From Bimastos eiseni (taxonomy: Eukaryota; Annelida; Clitellata; Crassiclitellata; Lumbricidae), in contig OY365807.1 of assembly GCA_959347315.1 (NCBI GenBank), positions 31,230,786 through 31,294,785 on the forward strand: a stretch of 64,000 nucleotides of DNA, read 5' to 3'. Positions within the stretch are counted from its first letter, which is position 1. The number at the start of each line of letters is the position of its first letter. This document shows positions 61,701 through 64,000 of the stretch, piece by piece. Under the pieces are notes generated by a model. It did not search any database and was not told where the DNA came from. It was given only the letters and a program-made list of their open reading frames with translations. Both the position numbers and the translations under genes were made by a program.

Positions 61701-63839
61701 CCTCACAGGTAACAATGCAAATTATTCTAAATAGTTAATTACACCTCTTTTGTGCTTTTTGTTTTATCAAACATAAATTACTGGCCTTAGATTCTATATG
61801 TCATAACCCTTCAAAGTTTGCACTAGTGAAAGTGCTGCACAAATATTTGTTTTACTGTTTATTTCTATGCATCACTGGTAAATTATTGTGTAACAAAGTG
61901 GTTTTCTGGCACAATGTGGTTTTCTGGCACAATGTGGTTTTCTGGCACAATGTGGTTTTCTGGCACAATGATTGTGGTTTTCTTGCCTTCCCAGATACTC
62001 TGAATCCTACTACCTATTAAACAGTGCTGGTCATGATAATACTCGTTTATGTGGAGGATTATTGCGATCAGTTAGTTGTAGAGTTCAGTTGAGAGATAGC
62101 CAGCCTATCACACCACTGTTTAGATTGTTTAGTTGCTTTTAGACTTATGTACATAATTGTCATTTTATGTTGAAATGTGTAATATATTCTAAACTAGCAC
62201 AGAATAGCTATAGATATAGTACGTTGTAGCAATATATTGATATACTTCTGTTACCCTGTTTTAATGTATAATAGAGAGTAATTATTAAGTTTGATTAAGT
62301 ATGTTTATGTGTTGTGTTATATTTTCCAAGCATTGTTTTCCAACTGCCTCATTTGTCCCAACTGATTAGTAGACAGTTTTAATTTATTTAGACCACAGCT
62401 GTAATGGGAAAAGCACAACACAGTTGATTCAATTCTATACAGTATTTATTTGACAACAAGTTTACTTATTAATTTTTTTGTTTTTTGTTTTGTTGTTGCT
62501 TAGATTTAAAGAAAGGCACAGAGTACAGTATATGCATACAGGCTCAGACTGTGAATGGCTCAGGTCCAGCCACACCTTGGCTCATTGCAGACACGTTGAC
62601 ACATGATTTAGATGGTTGGTTGTTACTTCTTGCTAAAATGTATGTGAAAACACAAGTTTCTATTTAGAATTACGTGCTATAGTGATATGTTAAATGTAAT
62701 ATATATATATATATATGTATGTATACATGTATGGGCCTTTAATGATTTTAGGATCTGATGGCCAAAGCCTAGGTTTACAGCCCAGCCTTGTCAGACTATT
62801 TATGATCTCTCACAACCAATCAGCCATCCATTTGGTCTAAAATATGATGCATGTATTGTCATTATTGTTTTGATATTGTGTCTGACTTTGTTATTGGAAA
62901 TATATAAGTATTGCTTCACCAGTTTTTAAATATGACGTGTACATACGGTCGAAAGTTCCATGTCATGTGAATTGTCATTTTTTATGGTTGGGACATATAT
63001 TATCTTGAGGTCAGCGGAACTTGAGAGCATGATTTCATTATTATGTTACTCAGTATTTATTGTAACTCCCAGAGTAGAATTTTAAATCATGCTGTGTCTA
63101 TGTATAAATGTTGTTTTAAAAACATGAGTGATTTAATAAAATTCTGCATAATTAGCTTTTATGACGGGTTGGATGTGATGTATTTTTATTGACATTGTTT
63201 CTACTTTTGCCTTGCCAGAGACTGTAGTACCAGGTGAACCGTCTTCATTGCAAGCTCGACCACAAACAACATCAATCATCGTTAGTTGGACTCCTCCAGG
63301 AGAGCAGGATATCCTCATCCGTGGATACATCCTTGGCTATGGCATCGGAGTTCCAGATGTATTCCGACAGATCCTTGATGCAAAGCAGAGATACTATTCC
63401 ATAAAAGGACTTGGTGTGTGTTATGTTTAATCAATCCTGTTTATCATGTGATATGTATTTGTACCAAGAGGCATGGGCATATTTAGGGGGATTATTGGGT
63501 TCAAACCCAGCCCACCCCCAATAAATTGCTGAAAGGATGTTTTGTTGCAAAATTCGATTTGTTCAGCTTTGAAAACTGCATGGAAGCTCCTCTAAATTGT
63601 TTCCTGGCTATGTTCTGCCCTTTGAAGTTTTGAAATTTTCAGTCTCAATATTGAATGTTTTGATTTTACTATTTTTTACTATTCTTTGTTATATTACGTC
63701 AGTATTAACTCTATACAATCTTTTATTTACTTGATGTGAACAGTGCCTTCATCAGAATATGTCATCAGTCTGAAAGCATTCAATCATGTTGGTGAAGGAA
63801 AACCCATTTACGAGACCACAATTACTCGCGAGGAAACCA
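24331..63839 (+). CDS. DCC/NEO1-like: Netrin receptor, DCC/neogenin family (partial, 15 exons, 3' end outside window)
   Basis: The gene encodes a type I membrane receptor for netrins, used in axon guidance and cell migration; neogenin-type members also bind RGM ligands. Predicted exons: 24331-24391, 49010-49190, 49939-50063, 51376-51660, 53599-53761, 55784-55926, 56287-56568, 57776-57938, 58819-58964, 60030-60326, 60582-60631, 61564-61708, 62504-62614, 63219-63413, 63744-63839. Phases are continuous and give about 814 codons. They encode a signal peptide, four Ig domains and four FN3 domains, the same order and similar length as the N-terminal part of vertebrate DCC. Diagnostic are GYGIGVPDV plus DAKQRYYSI in FN3-4 and [10 protein letters not shown] in FN3-1. 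FN3-5, FN3-6, the transmembrane helix and P1-P3 motifs lie beyond the window. Whether it is called DCC or neogenin cannot be settled; invertebrates usually have a single co-orthologue. Confidence 0.93.
25540..25620. repeat. Tandem repeat of CTACCTGGGTGTCCGGGTA
   Basis: Four imperfect units of about 20 bases (TGGGTGTCCGGGTACTA with small variants). No coding meaning is apparent. Confidence 0.8.
26985..27065 (+). mobile_element. CR1/L2-type non-LTR 3' tail
   Basis: Carries GACGCTGGGCTGGGAGCAC, then AAGGGGTGCTATATAAAA and an AATAATAAC tail. This is the same core as the other L2-like 3' ends in the window. No attached ORF is recognised. Confidence 0.5.
30352..30910. repeat. Direct repeat pair of about 125 bp
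   Basis: Bases 30357-30480 and 30783-30905 share AAAATAAGCCCAAAAATTGAACT and, further on, TTTCATGAAACAGGA and AATTTTGGGCAGAAA with moderate divergence. The 300 bases between show nothing recognisable. Confidence 0.75.
30925..31182. repeat. C-tract array (GTAGGACAAAACCCCC and ACAAAAGCCCC types)
   Basis: GTAGGACAAAACCCCCAGTG opens an array of GACAAAACCCCC and GACATTAACCCCC units. A second cluster at 31125-31182 reads GGAACGGACATTTACCCC with GACAAAAGCCCC. It immediately precedes the 347 bp direct-repeat unit. Confidence 0.8.
31183..31529. repeat. 347 bp direct repeat, copy 1
   Basis: Starts ATAGTGTGAAGTATGAAC and ends AGTATGCC. It matches 35086-35432 over the same length with only a handful of substitutions and no visible indel. 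In both copies a C-tract array lies directly upstream. Confidence 0.9.
31530..32325. other. Interval between C-tract repeats; no gene supported
   Basis: A 151-residue plus-strand open frame (31549-32004) has hydrophobic stretches but no recognisable domain. A GGTATTGGAACCAATGCAGTATG segment at 31794-31816 resembles a piece of the inverted-repeat arms (GGTATTGGAACCAAAGCAATATG near 35663). Coding is therefore unlikely. Confidence 0.35.
32330..32590. repeat. GGACAATTGCCCC array with GCATAGACC repeats
   Basis: At least nine GACAATTGCCCC-like units (variants GACAATTGTCCCC, GATAATTGCCCC, GACGATTCCCCC) surround a short four-copy GCATAGACC array at 32426-32462. CAATTG is palindromic, which distinguishes this from the AAAAG version nearby. 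Confidence 0.85.
32570..33095. repeat. Inverted-repeat arm A
   Basis: Runs from an AACTAGGACGATTCCCCCAG-like edge, through AGACCATAAGCTTGCCCAAA, a GTAC-rich stretch (32690-32720) and a GGACAAAAGCCCC cluster (32725-32815), to GGACGCATCCACAACAAGGA. It pairs with the reverse complement of 35565-36095 almost base for base. Arm B has one extra GGACAAAAGCCCC unit. Apparent open frames here are repeat-derived. Confidence 0.9.
33210..33402. repeat. TTTTGTCTGGGGG array
   Basis: About ten copies of TTTTGTCTGGGGG, the complement of the CCCCCAGACAAAA type, ending in TTTGTCCTACACCCGG. The closing GTCCTACA is the mirror of the opening TGTAGGAC of other arrays in this region. Confidence 0.85.
33403..34475. 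other. Interval between repeat arrays; no gene recognised
   Basis: This is the central part between the two inverted arms. A 66-residue frame at 33636-33836 shows no domain. No transposase or other enzymatic motif was found. Confidence 0.35.
34480..34745. repeat. Mixed GACAATTGCCCC and GACAAAACCCCC array
   Basis: The first part (34480-34620) uses GACAATTGCCCC and GACAATAGCCC units and closes with AGACCATAAGCTCATCCAAA, related to the arm motif. The second part (34650-34735) uses CTGACAAAAACCCCT units. Two sequence versions of the same repeat architecture therefore sit side by side. Confidence 0.85.
34990..35085. repeat. GGAACGGACAAAAGCCCC array
   Basis: Five GACAAAAGCCCC-like units starting with GGGGGAACGGACAAAAGCCC, directly abutting the second 347 bp direct repeat, just as at 31125-31182. 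Confidence 0.85.
35086..35432. repeat. 347 bp direct repeat, copy 2
   Basis: Matches 31183-31529 over the same length in the same orientation. A further partial unit (CAGTTGGTGACAGTCAGTCAGTGACACGTGATAATCATCTC region, 35440-35500) follows only this copy. Confidence 0.9.
35565..36095. repeat. Inverted-repeat arm B
   Basis: Reverse complement of 32570-33095, including the GTAC-rich stretch (35950-35975) and a GGGGCTTTTGTCC cluster (35840-35945). The arms are separated by about 2.47 kb. The high similarity points to a recent duplication. Confidence 0.9.
36096..36460. repeat. GGGGGCTTTTGTCC and GGGGTTTTGTCC clusters
   Basis: Units at 36085-36175 close with TTTTGTCCTACACTCC. Further units at 36390-36450 (GGGGTTTTGTCCTACTTTGG) follow a roughly 200-base spacer with no recognised coding content. 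Confidence 0.75.
36565..36660. repeat. GGACATTTACCCC / GGGCATTTACCCC cluster
   Basis: Short array with TTCACCCCTGGACATTTACCCC and GGGCATTTACCCCGAATATTCCCC, a third sequence version of the C-tract unit family. It is the right-most member. Confidence 0.65.
37040..37130 (+). mobile_element. CR1/L2-type non-LTR 3' tail
   Basis: GGGCAGCTACGGAATAGGTT leads to AAAAGGCGCTATATAAATGC and a GGAATGAATG tail, matching the shared L2-like 3' core. No ORF is attached. Confidence 0.55.
37875..37910. repeat. TA-rich microsatellite
   Basis: TATATATAATAATATATATATATATATAG-type simple repeat. Confidence 0.85.
39440..39845. repeat. GAAGGGATCATCGATT minisatellite
   Basis: About 26 units of 15-16 bases, consensus TGAAGGGATCATCGAT. 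Variants include TTTGATA, TTTCTCG (four identical neighbours at 39655-39720) and GGGTGATGATCGA. The TTTCTCG block shows local homogenisation. ATCGAT and GATC palindromes recur in every unit. Confidence 0.95.
40618..40953. repeat. (GGAT)n microsatellite, about 75 copies
   Basis: A GTAT-rich leader (40618-40650) runs into about 300 bases of perfect GGAT repeats. Three overlapping long frames (MDGW repeats) are artefacts of the repeat. Array length could be compressed or expanded in assembly. Confidence 0.98.
41808..41925. repeat. TA/GT-rich microsatellite cluster
   Basis: (TA)n at 41813-41834, then CTCTCT, GTGTGTATATATATATA and CATATATATATATA. Confidence 0.9.
43938..43957. repeat. (ATT)n microsatellite
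   Basis: Six to seven copies of TAT/ATT. Confidence 0.85.
45585..46265 (+). pseudogene. Degraded non-LTR retrotransposon 3' region
   Basis: The plus-strand frame includes [15 protein letters not shown] and [21 protein letters not shown]. After two stops comes [16 protein letters not shown]. The FRR(T)R...G and LP(N)CIKFK(x)xLK shapes recall the extreme C-terminus of RTE/CR1-like reverse transcriptases. It ends in a run of AATAATAAA/AATAATAAAGC (46200-46250), consistent with a 3' tail. No polymerase core is present, so the assignment is tentative. Confidence 0.35.
49010..49190 (+). CDS. DCC/NEO1-like: Netrin receptor exon 2: Ig domain 1, N-terminal part
   Basis: The acceptor TTCTACAG precedes GTCAGGAAAG and the donor GTAAGA starts at 49191. 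It encodes the mature N-terminus and the first Ig strands: [19 protein letters not shown], the first Cys in FDCAI, and the core Trp in VWLKD. Phase 1 in, phase 2 out. Confidence 0.85.
49939..50063 (+). CDS. DCC/NEO1-like: Netrin receptor exon 3: Ig domain 1, C-terminal part
   Basis: Acceptor TTTATTTCAG, donor GTAAGT at 50064. Encodes [20 protein letters not shown], supplying the second Ig Cys, and ends with RRARLQMA. Phase 2 in, phase 1 out. Intron 2 is 748 bp with no recognised content. Confidence 0.9.
50064..51375 (+). other. DCC/NEO1-like: Intron 3
   Basis: 1,312 bases of AT-rich DNA. Open frames at 50635-50850 and 50899-51174 show no domain. The predicted acceptor GAAGACTTAG has a poor pyrimidine tract. 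Confidence 0.5.
51376..51660 (+). CDS. DCC/NEO1-like: Netrin receptor exon 4: Ig domain 2
   Basis: A complete Ig domain in one exon: [18 protein letters not shown], first Cys in [19 protein letters not shown], second Cys in YGRYKCKR. Donor GTAGGT at 51661. Phase 1 at both ends, as expected for an exchangeable Ig module. Confidence 0.92.
51661..53598 (+). other. DCC/NEO1-like: Intron 4, with an L2-type tail near its start
   Basis: 1,938 bases. AAGGTGCTATATAAATG at 51719-51735 is an L2-like 3' core only about 60 bases past the donor. The rest shows no recognised element; minus-strand frames at 51815-52374 have no domain. Confidence 0.5.
53599..53761 (+). CDS. DCC/NEO1-like: Netrin receptor exon 5: Ig domain 3, N-terminal part
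   Basis: Acceptor CACTGACAG, donor GTAAAA at 53762. Encodes [19 protein letters not shown], the first Cys in VFYCGANG, and [12 protein letters not shown] with the core Trp. Phase 1 in, phase 2 out. Confidence 0.92.
53762..55783 (+). other. DCC/NEO1-like: Intron 5
   Basis: 2,022 bases. A TA-rich microsatellite lies at 55668-55747, close to the acceptor. No other feature is recognised. Confidence 0.5.
55784..55926 (+). CDS. DCC/NEO1-like: Netrin receptor exon 6: Ig domain 3, C-terminal part
   Basis: Acceptor GTTTCTAG, donor GTAACA at 55927. Encodes [20 protein letters not shown], the classic DxGxYxC motif with the second Cys, then DASAQLTVQ. Phase 2 in, phase 1 out. The intron after it is 360 bp. 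Confidence 0.93.
56287..56568 (+). CDS. DCC/NEO1-like: Netrin receptor exon 7: Ig domain 4
   Basis: Acceptor TTTCTTTTAG, donor GTAGGT at 56569. A complete Ig domain: [20 protein letters not shown], first Cys in [19 protein letters not shown], second Cys in [15 protein letters not shown]. Phase 1 at both ends. Confidence 0.93.
56569..57775 (+). other. DCC/NEO1-like: Intron 7
   Basis: 1,207 bases with a CA microsatellite at 56813-56853. No other feature is recognised. Confidence 0.5.
57776..57938 (+). CDS. DCC/NEO1-like: Netrin receptor exon 8: FN3 domain 1, N-terminal part
   Basis: Acceptor TTTGCCTAG, donor GTGAGG at 57939. Encodes a Thr/Pro linker ([15 protein letters not shown]) and the first FN3 strands with the core Trp in FITLSWRQP and [12 protein letters not shown]. 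Phase 1 in, phase 2 out. Confidence 0.93.
57939..58818 (+). other. DCC/NEO1-like: Intron 8
   Basis: 880 bases. A 104-residue plus frame at 58059-58373 is hydrophobic but has no homology I recognise. No repeats were noted. Confidence 0.5.
58819..58964 (+). CDS. DCC/NEO1-like: Netrin receptor exon 9: FN3 domain 1, C-terminal part
   Basis: Acceptor TTTGTTTAG; the donor is the weak GTTACA at 58965. Encodes [20 protein letters not shown], then [18 protein letters not shown] with the conserved FN3 Tyr. RERELNTT at the exon 8/9 junction resembles the vertebrate DCC sequence at the same place. Phase 2 in, phase 1 out. Confidence 0.9.
58965..60029 (+). other. DCC/NEO1-like: Intron 9
   Basis: 1,065 bases of unrecognised AT-rich DNA with a short TATACA-rich patch at 59125-59175. 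Confidence 0.5.
60030..60326 (+). CDS. DCC/NEO1-like: Netrin receptor exon 10: FN3 domain 2
   Basis: Acceptor TGTCTTTCAG; the donor is the weak GTTCGT at 60327. A complete FN3 domain: [20 protein letters not shown], core Trp in [22 protein letters not shown], then [19 protein letters not shown]. Phase 1 at both ends. Confidence 0.93.
60582..60631 (+). CDS. DCC/NEO1-like: Netrin receptor exon 11: start of FN3 domain 3 (50 nt microexon)
   Basis: Acceptor TGTATTTCAG, donor GTAAGT at 60632. Only 50 bases, encoding [16 protein letters not shown], the first strand of FN3-3. Phase 1 in, phase 0 out. It is required to keep frame between exons 10 and 12. Confidence 0.88.
60632..61563 (+). other. DCC/NEO1-like: Intron 11
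   Basis: 932 bases. Contains the first copy (61194-61268) of a repeat that recurs in intron 12, and two copies of TTGTTGGTTAGTGCATCA-like sequence (61173 and 61291). Confidence 0.55.
61564..61708 (+). CDS. DCC/NEO1-like: Netrin receptor exon 12: FN3 domain 3, middle part
   Basis: Acceptor TCTTTTTAG, donor GTAACA at 61709. Encodes [20 protein letters not shown], then [13 protein letters not shown], with the core Trp. Phase 0 in, phase 1 out. It is flanked in both introns by copies of one short repeat. Confidence 0.92.
61709..62503 (+). other. DCC/NEO1-like: Intron 12, with a short repeat copy and an 18-mer tandem
   Basis: 795 bases. The second copy of the intron 11 repeat is at 61810-61880. 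It is followed by four tandem copies of GTGGTTTTCTGGCACAAT at 61899-61970 plus a diverged partial copy to about 61983. Confidence 0.6.
62504..62614 (+). CDS. DCC/NEO1-like: Netrin receptor exon 13: FN3 domain 3, C-terminal part
   Basis: Acceptor TTGTTGCTTAG; the donor is the weak GTTGGT at 62615. Encodes [20 protein letters not shown], then [13 protein letters not shown], matching the end of vertebrate FN3-3 (GLEKGSxYxFxVxAxTVNGxGPxxxW). Phase 1 at both ends. Confidence 0.9.
62615..63218 (+). other. DCC/NEO1-like: Intron 13
   Basis: 604 bases with a (TA)n patch at 62698-62718. Nothing else is recognised. Confidence 0.5.
63219..63413 (+). CDS. DCC/NEO1-like: Netrin receptor exon 14: FN3 domain 4, N-terminal part
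   Basis: Acceptor TGCCTTGCCAG, donor GTGTGT at 63414. Encodes [42 protein letters not shown] and [11 protein letters not shown]. This is the most conserved extracellular stretch seen, and the feature that fixes the family as DCC/neogenin rather than other Ig-FN3 receptors. Phase 1 at both ends. Confidence 0.96.
63744..63839 (+). CDS. DCC/NEO1-like: Netrin receptor exon 15: FN3 domain 4, C-terminal part
   Basis: Acceptor GATGTGAACAG, donor GTAAGT at 63840. Encodes [20 protein letters not shown], then [11 protein letters not shown], the usual end of FN3-4. Phase 1 at both ends. The next exon lies beyond the window. Confidence 0.93.
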
Positions 63840-64000
63840 GTAAGTGATTGGTTTCTCTACGATTGATGTTTGTTCTTATTGTTGAATTCCCTTCAGTTTA
63901 TTATGGTCTAAGTTGTGTGTCTGACATAACTGATTAATATTAAGACTTTCTTAAATATAGATTGCTGTGTCAGTAGGTTGTGTTTGTTATTATCCGTTAA

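Noticed and set aside
49010..63839. Alternative identities for the Ig-FN3 gene (Robo, contactin, LAR, Dscam, protogenin)
   Set aside because: Four Ig domains followed by FN3 domains excludes Robo (five Ig), contactin (six), Dscam (nine or ten) and LAR (three). The GYGIGVPDV and DAKQRYYSI stretch of FN3-4 matches DCC/neogenin specifically, which argues against protogenin.
1..64000. CRISPR arrays, bacterial operons, riboswitches, tRNA or rRNA genes
   Set aside because: The minisatellites lack the spacer-repeat pattern of CRISPR, the sequence is clearly animal, and no cloverleaf with A/B boxes or rRNA core was recognised by eye.

Overview
The window is animal genomic DNA, most likely from a marine invertebrate. 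The evidence is large phase-1-rich introns with GT-AG borders, abundant CR1/L2-type non-LTR retrotransposon remains, Polinton/Maverick, hAT, MULE and piggyBac remnants, and many micro- and minisatellites. The sequence alone does not fix the phylum.

The one confidently identified host gene is a netrin-receptor gene of the DCC/neogenin/Frazzled/UNC-40 family on the + strand. A signal-peptide exon (24331-24391) is followed by a 24.6 kb first intron. Fourteen further exons (49010-63839) then encode four Ig domains and four fibronectin type III domains. All splice phases join without a break (2,443 coding bases, about 814 codons). The gene runs off the right edge, so FN3-5, FN3-6, the membrane segment and the cytoplasmic P motifs lie outside the window.

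Positions 1-24,000 are a repeat-rich accessory region. In order it holds: a GTC-rich tandem block behind an LTR-like promoter motif; a non-LTR reverse transcriptase fragment; an uncharacterised transposon-associated gene remnant; and duplicated hAT fragments around the inverted 5' part of a degraded Polinton/Maverick-like element. The rest of that element follows to about 13.5 kb: protein-primed-type DNA polymerase B, adenain-type protease, a fibre-like protein and a candidate capsid-type gene. Next come a CR1/L2 reverse transcriptase C-terminus, an internally deleted piggyBac element with recognisable ends, two MITE-like elements, a GGGTCCGGGG minisatellite followed by a TATA-type promoter and a small candidate exon, and another non-LTR fragment.

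The large first intron of the netrin receptor (24,392-49,009) contains the most unusual repeats. Between 30.9 and 36.7 kb an unfamiliar family of C-tract arrays (units such as GGACAAAAGCCCC and GGACAATTGCCCC) caps a pair of about 525 bp inverted-repeat arms and a 347 bp direct-repeat pair. The intron also holds a GGGATCATCGATT minisatellite, about 75 copies of GGAT, and several L2-type 3' tails sharing GCGCTATATAA or GTGCTATATAA. No tRNA, rRNA or CRISPR array was recognised.
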